Source: Janthinobacterium fluminis
GTDB lineage: Bacteria; Pseudomonadota; Gammaproteobacteria; Burkholderiales; Burkholderiaceae_D
Direction: 5' to 3'
Assembly (NCBI RefSeq): GCF_028595325.1
Contig: NZ_JAQQXR010000003.1
Span: 186,001 to 250,000 of the forward strand
DNA: 64,000 nt
A program made the position numbers and the translations under genes. Below the pieces are notes generated by a model, which saw only the letters and a program-made list of their open reading frames with translations, was not told the DNA's origin and searched no databases. Positions 49,996 through 59,338 of the stretch are shown here, piece after piece. Position 1 is the first letter of the stretch; every line of letters begins with the position of its first letter.

Positions 49996-52900
49996 TTAGA
50001 ACGGCATTCTGAGCTTGACCGAGGCCGTGTGGTTGATGAAGCCCTTGTGGCCCTCGGCATCGTAGCGGGCGCTGATTTCCATCGCCTTGCTGTTGACGTG
50101 GATCAGGCCGAAACCGGCGCGCGCCAGCCAGGCCGACGGCCGCAGGCCGACGGTGCTGAACTGGGCGCCGCCGCCGACGTAGGCGGCGGTGATGGCCGCG
50201 TCCTTGGACAAGGTGTCGTAGCCGGCGCCGAGGTTGGCGGTGAGCGTCGTGTGCTCGCTCAGCGCGTGGCTCAGCTTGCCGTCGACGGACAGGATCAATT
50301 CCTTCGTCGTGTTGGCGGCCACGGCCAGGCTGAGGGCGCCGGCGCCCGTTTCCGTGTAAGCCCGGTCGCGTATCTGCGTGTAGTCGGCGCGCAGCGACGG
50401 CGTGAAGGTGGTGCCGGCGGCGACGTCGAAGCTGCGGCCCAGGCCGGCGCCGATGTGGGCGTTCCAGCTGTGGTAGTTGGCCGTGGCGACCGTGCTCAGG
50501 CCGCCGAAGCTGATGGCGCGCCGGCCCTCGTTGCTGCCGCTGCCGATGTCGGCCTGGAAGCTCAGGTCGGTGCGCGGGTCGAGGTTGTAGCTGCCGTAGG
50601 CGATGACGCGGTAGCCGTCGACCTTGGCGTGCTGCATGGCGACGGCGGAGTTGCCGTCGATTTTGCTGTGCATGTAGGAGAAGGCCAGACCGACGCGGAC
50701 CTTGTCGGAGGCGACGCCGTCGGCGCCGGCGACGATGCCGTAGGTGTCGGCCTTGTAGCCGGCCACGGCGTTGTTGTCGTCCTGCTTGGCCCAGGAGCCG
50801 ACCGTCTTGATCCAGCCCTGGCGGTCGCTGACGAAGCCGTCGCCGGAGGACAAGCCCTTGTTCGCTTCCTGGCGCGACTGGATCACGCGGTTGGTCGCGT
50901 GCAGGGCGGCGGAATTGATGTCGGTCATGCCGGCGGCCATCAGCGGCAGGGTTTGCTTGACGGCGTCGGAGACGGCTTGCTCGGTGCTGAGCTGGCCGAG
51001 GGCGGTGATGACGGGCTTCATCGCTTCCGGCGCGGCCTGGCCCAGGCTGATCAGGCTGTCGAAGACGCGGGCGGCGCCCAGGCCGGGATTATTTTGCGCG
51101 CTGGTGACGCTGCTGACGACGGTTGGTGCTGGCGTCGGAGTTGGCGTAGGCGTCGGAGTCGGAGTCGGAGTCGGAGTCGGCGTAGGCGTAGGCGTAGGCG
51201 TAGGCGTTGGTGTCGGCGTTGGCGTTGGCGTAGGTGTCGGCGTTGGCGTCGGCGTTGGTGTCGGCGTAGGCGTTGGAGTCGGCGTCGGGGCGGCGCAGGT
51301 GCTGGCGCCGGCGACGGCGACGCACAAATCGACGGCGTTGCCGTTCTTGGCCGCGATGAAGTCGAACAGCAGGCTGTTGTCGCTGACGGCAAAGCCGTTC
51401 GGCGCCGTCAGCGTGCCGGCGCTGATGACGCCCGGCTGCACGCTGGTGCCGGCGATCAGCACGGGAGCGCCGATTACGTTGACCTTAATATTGTTGCTAG
51501 CCGAGAAGTCCGCAATGCCGCTGACCGTCAGCTTGCCGTAGGTGTCGGCGCCGCTCAACCTGGTTTCAAAGACGCCGTTCGCGCTTTGCGTATAGTTGCC
51601 GGTAATGGCCGCCGTCGTGCCGGCCGCCACGGCCAGCGTGCCGGCGTTGCTGAAGCCGTTGACAGTGGTCACGGCGTGGCCCATGTTGAACACGCCGCCG
51701 TTGGCGATGCTGAAGCTGCCGACGTTAAAGGTGTTGGCCGAGGTGAAGCTGCCGTTGACGACGACGGCCGAGGCGGCCGCGCCGGCGACGGCGCCGCTGA
51801 CGCTGCCGGCGCTGCCGTTCAGGTTCAACTGGGCTTGGTTCAGGTTGACGGCGCCGTTGATCGTGCCCGTGTTGGTGACGCCGTTGGTGACGATGCCGCC
51901 GCTGCCGATGTCGAGGGCGACGGTGCCCGACAGCGTGCCCTCGTTGAGGATGCTGCCGACGGTGCTGTTGACGAGCTTGATGCCATAGCCGGCGGCCTGG
52001 CTGCTTGGCAAGCCGAAGCTGACGCTCTGGCTGCCGCCGGTGCCGGAAATGGTGCCGGCATTGCTGATACTGCCGATCGTGCTGCCGGAGATGTTCAGGC
52101 CGCTGCCGACGCCGCCGACGCTACTTCCCATCATGCCCGTGCCGCCGTTGCCGCCCGTGCCCTGGATGGTCGCGCCGGCGGCGTTGGAAATGGTGGTGAC
52201 GCTACTGTCGACGATGCCGACGCCGCTGCCGGCGCCGCCGGCGCCGGACCCCATCATCATGCCGTTGCCGCCGCTGCCGCCGCTGCCGCGTATCAGGCCG
52301 CCGCTGGCGTTGGCAATCGAGGCGATGGTGCTGGTGCCGGCAACGCTGATGCCGTTGCCGGCGCCGCCGCCACTGGCGGGGACGGCGGTGCCCATCTGGC
52401 CGGCGCCGCCTATGCCCTCGATGGTGCCGCTGTTGGCGACGTTTTGCATCTGGAAGGCCGAGAATTTGAAGCCGAAGCCGGCGCCGCCGGCGCCCGGGCC
52501 TGGCGGCATGCCCGGCGTCATCGACTGGCCGCCGGCGCCGCCCGTTCCCCTGATCGTGCCGCTGTTGGTGATGCCGGCGGACAGCTTGCCACTCGCATTC
52601 GTGATGCCGATGCCCTCGCCGCCGACGGTGCTGGCGGCGCCCGTGGCGCCGGCGCTGGTGATGCTGCCGGCGTTATTGATGTAGGTGGAGAAAGGCGCGA
52701 CGCCGGCGATGACCACGCCGGGGCCGCCGGCGACGGTCAGCATGCCATCTGGCAAAGTGACGTCGAGGCTGCTGCCCGAATATAAATAGCAGGTGGTGGT
52801 TTGCGCAGTGGAAATCGTGTTGTTGCTCATGTAGATCGCCGGGCAGCTCACCGGCACGGCGAGGGCCGGCGCCGCCACCATCGCGCCCAGCGCCATCAGC

Positions 52901-53022
52901 ACGGCGCTGGCCATTGCCTTGCGCGCCGACGGCGGCATGCTTGCCGACGCGTCCTGGTTAAACATGCTGGCGCCGCCAAGGCGCTGGGAACGGGGACGGT
53001 GGGAGCGATTCATGGTTTTCAT
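49996..53022 (-). CDS. Autotransporter (type V secretion) with Pro-Thr repeat linker
   Basis: From the ATG at 53022 (GGAT upstream) the protein has about 1008 residues. An extended signal peptide leads in (SARKAMASAVLMALGAMVAA). A Gly/Ala/Asn-rich beta-helix passenger follows with repeats such as NSGTIRGTGGAGGQ and VGSILNEGTLSGTVALD. A (Pro-Thr)n tract (DNA about 51129-51287) links it to a C-terminal beta-barrel of ~300 residues ending HTASVKLRMPF. The barrel should insert in the outer membrane and display the passenger. Adhesin or surface-shield roles are typical, but nothing specific identifies a ligand. It is a single gene with its own terminator. Confidence 0.9.
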   Translation of the reverse strand: MKTMNRSHRPRSQRLGGASMFNQDASASMPPSARKAMASAVLMALGAMVAAPALAVPVSCPAIYMSNNTISTAQTTTCYLYSGSSLDVTLPDGMLTVAGGPGVVIAGVAPFSTYINNAGSITSAGATGAASTVGGEGIGITNASGKLSAGITNSGTIRGTGGAGGQSMTPGMPPGPGAGGAGFGFKFSAFQMQNVANSGTIEGIGGAGQMGTAVPASGGGAGNGISVAGTSTIASIANASGGLIRGSGGSGGNGMMMGSGAGGAGSGVGIVDSSVTTISNAAGATIQGTGGNGGTGMMGSSVGGVGSGLNISGSTIGSISNAGTISGTGGSQSVSFGLPSSQAAGYGIKLVNSTVGSILNEGTLSGTVALDIGSGGIVTNGVTNTGTINGAVNLNQAQLNLNGSAGSVSGAVAGAAASAVVVNGSFTSANTFNVGSFSIANGGVFNMGHAVTTVNGFSNAGTLAVAAGTTAAITGNYTQSANGVFETRLSGADTYGKLTVSGIADFSASNNIKVNVIGAPVLIAGTSVQPGVISAGTLTAPNGFAVSDNSLLFDFIAAKNGNAVDLCVAVAGASTCAAPTPTPTPTPTPTPTPTPTPTPTPTPTPTPTPTPTPTPTPTPTPTPTPTPTPTPAPTVVSSVTSAQNNPGLGAARVFDSLISLGQAAPEAMKPVITALGQLSTEQAVSDAVKQTLPLMAAGMTDINSAALHATNRVIQSRQEANKGLSSGDGFVSDRQGWIKTVGSWAKQDDNNAVAGYKADTYGIVAGADGVASDKVRVGLAFSYMHSKIDGNSAVAMQHAKVDGYRVIAYGSYNLDPRTDLSFQADIGSGSNEGRRAISFGGLSTVATANYHSWNAHIGAGLGRSFDVAAGTTFTPSLRADYTQIRDRAYTETGAGALSLAVAANTTKELILSVDGKLSHALSEHTTLTANLGAGYDTLSKDAAITAAYVGGGAQFSTVGLRPSAWLARAGFGLIHVNSKAMEISARYDAEGHKGFINHTASVKLRMPF
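51129..51287. repeat. Hexanucleotide repeat coding a (Pro-Thr)n tract
   Basis: About 26 hexamers of the form GGNGTN (read on the plus strand) encode alternating Thr and Pro within the autotransporter. Local runs of the same hexamer (GGAGTC four times near 51155; GGCGTA four times near 51180) look like recent slippage. Length changes keep the reading frame, so the linker length can vary. Confidence 0.85.
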
Positions 53023-53160
53023 ATTATCCAAATGAAAAGTTTGACTAAAGGTCTACTATCGGTCGTATTCTTGCGGTAAATATACGTGGCAATGGTAGCA
53101 TTTAGTATTCGCTATTTTGTTGTAATGAGGCAACAGCCGAGTCTGCCGGCCGCGCGCTTT

Positions 53161-53685
53161 CTAGCCGCCCTCCCGGCCCGGATTGCCGGCGCGGGCCAGG
53201 ATGCGTTCGCGCAGCGCGCTGCTCGACACCTGCGCCGCGCGCGGCGTAAAACCGAGCCCGATGCCGCGCGCCGCCAGCGCCGGCTGCAGCCGCGCCAAAC
53301 GCGCGCTGCCGCGCCAGTCGTCGCCGATGAACACGTGGTCGACGCCCAGCGCGGCGATCCAGTCGGCGGCGGCGGCGCTGTCGTCCAGGCTGCAGGGCTG
53401 CAGCAGGGCCTCGTCGACCCAGCCGAGGCCGCGCACGATCTCGATGCGCTCGTCCTGGGGCACGACGGGCGCGCGGCCCTTCTTGTCGAGCACCGTGGCG
53501 TCGCGCGTGACGGCGACGACGAGGGTGGCGCAGCGGGCGCGGATGAATTGCAGGTAGCGCAGGTGGCCGACGTGGAACAGGTCGAACACGCCGACGGCGA
53601 GGGCGCGGGCGGCTGTGGCGCCGGCTGGCGGCGCGGTGGCGGTGGCGGGCATGGCGGCTTCCCTTGGAGAGTGTGTCGGCGCCAC
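53161..53685 (-). CDS. Cytidylyltransferase-like nucleotidyltransferase
   Basis: The 174-residue protein contains AVGVFDLFHVGHLRYLQFIR, whose HVGH motif (HxGH) binds the nucleotide in adenylyl- and cytidylyltransferases such as TagD, GCT and HldE-C. The conserved VSSSALRERILAR near the C-terminus corresponds to the ISSTxxR nucleotide-binding motif. It probably activates a phosphorylated polyol or sugar with CTP or ATP for envelope synthesis. The start may be ATG 53685 or ATG 53652. It converges with nothing close; a 45-bp repeat lies just upstream. Confidence 0.82.
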   Translation of the reverse strand: MAPTHSPREAAMPATATAPPAGATAARALAVGVFDLFHVGHLRYLQFIRARCATLVVAVTRDATVLDKKGRAPVVPQDERIEIVRGLGWVDEALLQPCSLDDSAAAADWIAALGVDHVFIGDDWRGSARLARLQPALAARGIGLGFTPRAAQVSSSALRERILARAGNPGREGG

Positions 53686-53727
53686 GATGGTAAGCGATGG
53701 CGGGCCGGGGCGGCGAAAAAAAGCCGC
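53683..53727 (+). repeat. Intergenic repeated motif, copy 2
   Basis: This block resembles 49921-49965 (shared GATGGCGGGCCG and CGAAAAAAAG). Here the stem after the A-run is shorter (GCGGC/GCCGC). It lies between the divergent nucleotidyltransferase and lipoprotein genes. Confidence 0.4.
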
Positions 53728-53776
53728 GCCAATGTTTCATTTTCCATGGCGCGCGCGGCGGCTTACAATCGGGCAC

Positions 53777-54604
53777 ATGCACGCCCACACCGCCCTCCTC
53801 CCGCTCGCCTGCCTGCTGGCCGCCTGCGCCGCGCCGGCGCCCGACACGCGCCGCGAGCACGCCGACAGCCTGGCCGCCGCCGCCGGCTGGCAGCGGCTGA
53901 CGCTGCCGGCCGACGATTTCGTCCTCGCCGCCTACGGCCCGGCCGCCGCCGCCGGCCCGACGCTGACCGTCTATATCGAGGGCGACGGCCTGGCCTGGCT
54001 GAGCCGCGCGCGCGCATCCGACGACCCGACGCCGCGCCGGCCGCTGGCGCTGGAACTGGCCTTGCGCCACGGCCAAGGGCCGGCCGCCTACCTGGCGCGG
54101 CCCTGCCAGTACGTCGACGCCGAGGCGCGCCGCGGTTGCGACGTGGCCTACTGGACAGGGCGGCGTTTCGCGCCGCAGGTGGTGGCCGCCAGTAGCCAGG
54201 CCATCGATGCGCTGAAGCGCCGCTACGGCGCCACGCAACTGGTGCTGGTCGGCTATTCGGGCGGCGGCGCCGTCGCCGCGCTGGTGGCGGCGCGGCGCAG
54301 CGACGTCGCGCGCCTGGTGACGGTGGCGGGCAATCTCGACCACGCGGCCTGGACGGCGCTGCATGGCGTGCCGCCGCTGGCCGGTTCGCTGAACGCGGCC
54401 GACGACTGGGCCGCCCTGCAGCACATCCCGCAGTGGCATTTCATCGGCGCCAGCGACGGCAACGTCGGCGCCGGCATCGCCGCCGCCTACGCGGCGCGCT
54501 TTCCCGCCGCCCGCCGCCCGCACCTGCAGGTGGTGCCGGGCTTCGACCACAGTTGCTGCTGGGCCGAGCAGTGGCCGGCGCTGTCGGCGCCCGCCTTCCG
54601 CTGA
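53777..54604 (+). CDS. Lipoprotein alpha/beta hydrolase
   Basis: From the ATG at 53777 the protein has 275 residues with a lipoprotein signal (LLPLACLLAACAAPAPD). It has the alpha/beta hydrolase pattern: TVYIEGDGLAW after the first strands, the nucleophile elbow LVGYSGGGAVAALVA (Ser in GYSGG), and VVPGFDHSCCWAEQW with the likely catalytic His. It is predicted to sit in the outer membrane or periplasm and to cleave an ester or similar bond; the substrate is unknown. The longer frame from 53615 is antisense to the nucleotidyltransferase and was not used. Downstream by 137 bp is the GH31 gene on the same strand. Confidence 0.82.
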   Translation: MHAHTALLPLACLLAACAAPAPDTRREHADSLAAAAGWQRLTLPADDFVLAAYGPAAAAGPTLTVYIEGDGLAWLSRARASDDPTPRRPLALELALRHGQGPAAYLARPCQYVDAEARRGCDVAYWTGRRFAPQVVAASSQAIDALKRRYGATQLVLVGYSGGGAVAALVAARRSDVARLVTVAGNLDHAAWTALHGVPPLAGSLNAADDWAALQHIPQWHFIGASDGNVGAGIAAAYAARFPAARRPHLQVVPGFDHSCCWAEQWPALSAPAFR

Positions 54605-54741
54605 GCCGGAGCCGGCGCAGGCGGCCGCCGGCCTGATTGCAGCGCAGCATCGTTGCCGCTGGCAAAAGCCCTTCCCTTTGTGTACATTCTGTCCAACATG
54701 CAAAATGCGCAATCCGCGCCGGCCCCAGCCCGAGGACTTCC

Positions 54742-57700
54742 ATGCCCCCTGTTTTTCGCAGCACCGTCATCGCCGCCGCCGCGGCCCTGTTGTGCGCGGC
54801 CGCCGCCGCCGCGCCCGTCGGCAATCTGAGCCGCATCGGCCCCCACGAGGGCGGCTTCGAGCTGCGCACCGACAGGGGCGTGGCCCTGCGCGTCGGCATG
54901 CCGGCGCCGGGTGTGCTGCGCATCCAGGCCGGCCCCGGCGGCAAGTTCGGCGAGGCCGGCGACAAGGCTGCGCCCATCGTGCTCCGGTCCGCCGCCGCGC
55001 CGCTGCCGCTGCGCGTGAGCGAGCTGGCCGACCACCACTTGCTGCGGGGCGAGGGGCTGGCGCTGCGCATCTATAAAAAGCCGCTGCGCTTCGCGCTCTA
55101 CAAGGCCGACAACGCCACGCTGCTGTGGCAGGAAACCCAGCCGCTGGAACTGGGCGCCGACAACAGCTTCCAGACGCTGTCGGCCGGCGCCGACGAGCAC
55201 TTCTTCGGCGGCGGCCAGCAGAACGGCGCCTTCGACTTCAAGGGCAAGGCGCTGGAGGTGTCGTATTCGGGCGGCTGGGAGGAAGGCGACCGGCCGAATC
55301 CGGCGCCGTTCTACATGAGCAGCAAGGGCTACGGCGTGCTGCGCAACACCTGGAGCAACGGCAGCTACGATTTCCGCTCGAACGACTACCTGAGCGCCAG
55401 CCACCGCGAGCACCGCTTCGACGCCTACTATTTTGCCGGCGACGGCATCGCCGACGTGCTGGCCGCCTATACGGCGCTGACGGGGCGCGCCGCGCTGCTG
55501 CCGCGCTGGGCCTACGAGTACGGCGACGCCGACTGCTACAACGACGGCGACAACGTCAAGAAGCCCGGCACGGTGCCGGCCGGCTGGAGCGACGGCCCCA
55601 CCGGCACGACGCCGGACGTGATCGAATCGGTGGCCGCCAAGTACCGCGAGCACGACATGCCGGGCGGCTGGATTCTGCCCAACGACGGCTACGGCTGCGG
55701 CTATACGGATTTGCCGAAGGTCGTCGCCGGCCTGAAAAAGTACGGCTTCCGCACCGGCCTGTGGACCGAGAACGGCGTCGAGAAGATCAAGTGGGAGGTG
55801 GGCAGCGCCGGCACGCGCGCGCAGAAGCTCGACGTCGCCTGGACCGGCAAGGGCTACCAGTTCGCGCTCGACGCGAACAGCGACGCCGCCAACGGCATCC
55901 TGGCCAATTCCGACGCCCGCCCCTTCCTCTGGACCGTCATGGGCTGGGCCGGCATGCAGCGCTACGCCGTCACGTGGACCGGCGACCAGTCCGGCAGCTG
56001 GGATTACATCCGCTGGCACATCCCGACCCTGATCGGCTCGGGCCTGTCGGGCCAGGCCTACGCCACCGGCGACGTCGACGGCATCTTCGGCGGCAGCCCG
56101 GAAACCTACACGCGCGACCTGCAGTGGAAGGCGTTCACGCCGGTGCTGATGGGCATGTCCGGCTGGTCGAAGTCCGAGCGCAAGCATCCGTGGTGGTTCG
56201 ACGAGCCCTACCGCTCGATCAACCGCGACTACCTGAAGCTGAAGATGCGCCTGACGCCGTATATGTACACCTACGCGCGCCAGGCCGAGCAGAGCGGCGC
56301 GCCGATAGTGCGCGGCCTGATGTGGGACCATCCGCGCGACCCGCACGCCAACGGCGAGGCGCACAAATACCAGTTCTTCCTCGGCCGCGACTTCCTCGTC
56401 GCGCCGGTCTACCGCAGCCAGGCGGCCAGCGGCGGCTGGCGCAAGAACGTCTACCTGCCGCAGGGCAGCTGGATCGACTACTGGGACGGCCGCGTGCTCG
56501 ACGCCGGCGCCGCCGGCCGGCTGGTCGACTATCCGGTCACGCTCGACAAGCTGCCGGTGCTGGTGCGCGCCGGCGCCATCATCCCGATGTACCCGGCCGC
56601 GCTGTACGACGGCCAGGTGGCGAAGGACGTGCTGACGCTCGACATCTATCCGCACGGCGCGGCGGCCTTCACGCTGTACGAGGACGACGGCGAAACGCGC
56701 CAGTACCGGCAGGGCAGCTTCAGCACGCAGACCTTCGCCGTCGCCGCGCCCGAGGGCAAGGCCGGCGACATCGGCGTCGAGATCGGCGCCGTGGCCGGCG
56801 ACTACGCCGGGCTGGAGGAGCGGCGCGTCTACCGCTTGCAGGTGCACACGCGCGCGCGCCCGTCCGCCGTCACCTTGCAGGGCCAGGCGCTGCCCGAGCT
56901 GGCCACGCTGGCCGCCTTCGAGCAGGCCGGCGCCGGCTGGTTCTACGACGCCGCCGACAGGTACGGCCTGGTCCACGTGAAGACGGCCAGCGTGGCGGTG
57001 CGCCAGGCTTACCGGATCACGCTGGCGATCGACGCCGGCGCCGCGCTGGCCGCCACGCCGGAGTTTGGCAGCGCGCCGGCGCTGGGCAACGCGGTGGCGG
57101 CCGACAGCATCGTCGTGCTGGGCCGTCCCGCCGAGGAGCCCGGCCACAAGCTGGAGAACGCCTTCGACGGCAAGCCGGGCACCTGGTTCCGCACCGTGCG
57201 CGACCAGTCGCAGAAGACCGGGCCGCACGAATTCGTGCTGGCGCTGGGCGAGCGGCGCATGGTCGCCGGCTTCGAGATCGCCCCGCGCGACGACAAGCAC
57301 TGGAAGAGCGGCCAGGTGCGCGACTTCGAGCTGTATTTGGGCGAGCGCAACGGCGAATGGGGCAAGCCCGTGTTCACGGGCCGGCTGGCGCTGCGGCAGG
57401 ACATGCAGAAGGTCGAGTTCCCAGCGCGCCCCGGCAGCCTGCTGCGCTTCCGCGTGCTCAGCACGCAGGAGCAGGCCGAGGATCCGACGGTGCAGGACCC
57501 GATGGTGACGGCGTCGAGCGCCGGCGCGGCCGCGCCGAAGGCGTTCAACGCCTTCGCGCCGACGCCGGTGAATCCGATCACGATTTCCGAGTTCCGCGTG
57601 CTGCAGGCGTCGGCGCCGGAGCGGCCGAAGCAGCAGCTCTACCTGTCCGGCGCGCCGGCGCGGCCGCTGCAGATGAACGGGCTGAAGTTCCGCCAGGGCC

Positions 57701-58005
57701 TGGCCGTGGCGGGCGGCAGCCGCATCGACTACCGCCTGAAGGGCGATTGGCAGTTGTTCCGCGCCGACGTCGGCGTCGACGACAGCTGCGGCCAGGCCGG
57801 CGCCATGCAGTTCCAGGTGTACGGCGACGGCAAGCTGCTGTTCGACAGCGGCGCGCTGCGGGCGCCGGCCGTCGTCAAGCCGGAGCTGGACGTGCGCGGC
57901 ATCGCCGTGCTGAGCCTGCGCACCTCGGGCGCGCGCGGCAAGGCATGCGCGAACTGGGCCAACGCGACGCTGCTCGGCTTCGAGGGCGACAAGGCGGAGC
58001 GCTAA
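54742..58005 (+). CDS. Secreted GH31 glycosidase with C-terminal carbohydrate-binding modules
   Basis: From the ATG at 54742 (GAGGA upstream) the protein has 1087 residues and a signal peptide. The GH31 barrel spans about 230-560. D364 in KLDVAWTGKGYQ is the likely nucleophile and D415 in TWTGDQSGSWDY the general acid; GLWTENGVEKIKWE shapes the site. A galactose-binding-like (CBM32/F5-8) domain near 790-910 and an NPCBM-like end (about 990-1087) follow. The DVAWTGKGY form differs from common alpha-glucosidases (GxDMNE) and resembles GH31 enzymes acting on alpha-GalNAc or alpha-Gal glycans. That specificity is an inference. It probably degrades host or plant glycans outside the cytoplasm. Confidence 0.88.
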   Translation: MPPVFRSTVIAAAAALLCAAAAAAPVGNLSRIGPHEGGFELRTDRGVALRVGMPAPGVLRIQAGPGGKFGEAGDKAAPIVLRSAAAPLPLRVSELADHHLLRGEGLALRIYKKPLRFALYKADNATLLWQETQPLELGADNSFQTLSAGADEHFFGGGQQNGAFDFKGKALEVSYSGGWEEGDRPNPAPFYMSSKGYGVLRNTWSNGSYDFRSNDYLSASHREHRFDAYYFAGDGIADVLAAYTALTGRAALLPRWAYEYGDADCYNDGDNVKKPGTVPAGWSDGPTGTTPDVIESVAAKYREHDMPGGWILPNDGYGCGYTDLPKVVAGLKKYGFRTGLWTENGVEKIKWEVGSAGTRAQKLDVAWTGKGYQFALDANSDAANGILANSDARPFLWTVMGWAGMQRYAVTWTGDQSGSWDYIRWHIPTLIGSGLSGQAYATGDVDGIFGGSPETYTRDLQWKAFTPVLMGMSGWSKSERKHPWWFDEPYRSINRDYLKLKMRLTPYMYTYARQAEQSGAPIVRGLMWDHPRDPHANGEAHKYQFFLGRDFLVAPVYRSQAASGGWRKNVYLPQGSWIDYWDGRVLDAGAAGRLVDYPVTLDKLPVLVRAGAIIPMYPAALYDGQVAKDVLTLDIYPHGAAAFTLYEDDGETRQYRQGSFSTQTFAVAAPEGKAGDIGVEIGAVAGDYAGLEERRVYRLQVHTRARPSAVTLQGQALPELATLAAFEQAGAGWFYDAADRYGLVHVKTASVAVRQAYRITLAIDAGAALAATPEFGSAPALGNAVAADSIVVLGRPAEEPGHKLENAFDGKPGTWFRTVRDQSQKTGPHEFVLALGERRMVAGFEIAPRDDKHWKSGQVRDFELYLGERNGEWGKPVFTGRLALRQDMQKVEFPARPGSLLRFRVLSTQEQAEDPTVQDPMVTASSAGAAAPKAFNAFAPTPVNPITISEFRVLQASAPERPKQQLYLSGAPARPLQMNGLKFRQGLAVAGGSRIDYRLKGDWQLFRADVGVDDSCGQAGAMQFQVYGDGKLLFDSGALRAPAVVKPELDVRGIAVLSLRTSGARGKACANWANATLLGFEGDKAER

Positions 58006-58138
58006 GGCGCCCGCGGCCGATTCGCCGCACGCCGTGTTCGCGGTGCTGCCGGGCGATTACCGGCTGGCCGGCCGCGCCGCCTGAGAAAGCTGTGTATAGT
58101 GCGGTGGAAAACGACCCCACCCACATTGGACAGCCTGT

Positions 58139-59224
58139 ATGTTGCACACCATTGCGCCGGACCCCGAACGACTCGCCCTGGAAAACCCGGAAAAGGCGGC
58201 GCAGTTCGCCGCGCTGAACGAGCGCCTGGCCCAGGGCGCCGGCATGGACGCCGAGCAGTTGCGCGCCTGGTGCCAGGCCGGGCTGGAACTGGGCCGGGCC
58301 GCCGGCGTGCAGGGGCTGTGCCAGGATTTGCTGGCGCGGCCCGAGGTGCATCCGGCGCTGCGGCCGTACTGGTTGTTTTTCCTCGGCGGCGCGCTGTTGC
58401 AGCAGTTCCAGGTCGAGGCCGGGGTCGCCGTGCTGCGCGAGGCGCTGCAAGCCCTGTGCGTGGCGCCGCGCGTCCACAATCCGCGCGCCCGCCTGGACAA
58501 GTACGAGGATCCGCGCATCGAGCAGTTGCTGTGGCAGGCGCTGGCCCAGTTGGCGGCGGGCGGCGTGCGCGCCTTCGCCCACGCCGGCACGCTGCTGGGG
58601 CTGGAGCGGGAGCAGCGCCTGCTGCCCTTCGACAAGGATCTGGACCTGGGCTTGCTGGTCGAGGACTTGCCGCGCGCGGTGGACATTTTGCGGGCGCACG
58701 GCTGGCGCTGTCCGGCGCTGGCTTTCAACATCGATAATATGCGCAGCTTGCACCACCCGGGCGTCGACGTCGTGCTGGATTTGTGCGGCCTGATGCAGGA
58801 AAGCGGCAGCAGCAATCTGCTGGGCGGTTTCTGGATCCGGCAGTGCCAGCCGATAGGCTTGCAGCGCCTGACCCGTTTCCCCGGCCCCGTCGAACTGGAG
58901 CAGGTGGCCGGCCCGGCCGGTCCCGTGTGGCGCTTGAAGCAGCCGCAGCGCTGGCTGGAAGCCCTGTATGGCGCGCAGTGGCGCACCCCCGACCCGTCCT
59001 TCGACACCATCATCGGCGCGCACAACCTGATCGGTTTTTCCCCGCTGACGCAGTGGTACGCGTATGCGCGCATCAGCAACGCCTGGCTCAACGGCCACTG
59101 GGAAAAGGCGCTGCGGCTGGCGCAACTGGTGCTGCAGCGGCACACGCCGGACGACGCGCTGCTGCGGGCAGTGGCCGCGACGCTGCAAGGCCACCTGGCG
59201 CAACTGGGCGGCGCCGTCAACTGA
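58139..59224 (+). CDS. LicD/fukutin-like nucleotidyltransferase-fold protein
   Basis: The 361-residue protein begins with ~130 residues of TPR-like helices. A nucleotidyltransferase core follows: AHAGTLLGLEREQRLLPFDK then DLDLGLLVED. The DKDLDLG run (about 165-171) corresponds to the DDDIDLG metal-binding motif of LicD and fukutin families, which transfer phosphocholine or ribitol-phosphate groups. DVVLDLCGLM and FDTIIGAHNLIGFS are further conserved points. I infer transfer of a phospho-group to a surface glycan. The gene has its own space after the GH31 gene, with no further partner. Confidence 0.75.
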   Translation: MLHTIAPDPERLALENPEKAAQFAALNERLAQGAGMDAEQLRAWCQAGLELGRAAGVQGLCQDLLARPEVHPALRPYWLFFLGGALLQQFQVEAGVAVLREALQALCVAPRVHNPRARLDKYEDPRIEQLLWQALAQLAAGGVRAFAHAGTLLGLEREQRLLPFDKDLDLGLLVEDLPRAVDILRAHGWRCPALAFNIDNMRSLHHPGVDVVLDLCGLMQESGSSNLLGGFWIRQCQPIGLQRLTRFPGPVELEQVAGPAGPVWRLKQPQRWLEALYGAQWRTPDPSFDTIIGAHNLIGFSPLTQWYAYARISNAWLNGHWEKALRLAQLVLQRHTPDDALLRAVAATLQGHLAQLGGAVN

Positions 59225-59338
59225 ATGCCGTAAAACCGGGCAATGGTGTAAGCTCGCCCGGACCCGCAGCGCCGCTGCCGGGTCTGGCGCGCCGCGCCGC
59301 CGCCCTGCGCCGGGCGGCTTCCTCATTGGGTTGCCACT

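Noticed and set aside
55125..58217. Plus-strand frame of 1030 codons overlapping the GH31 gene
   Set aside because: A +2-frame shadow, extremely Arg-rich with no domains. The GH31 frame has all catalytic motifs, a signal peptide and a ribosome binding site.
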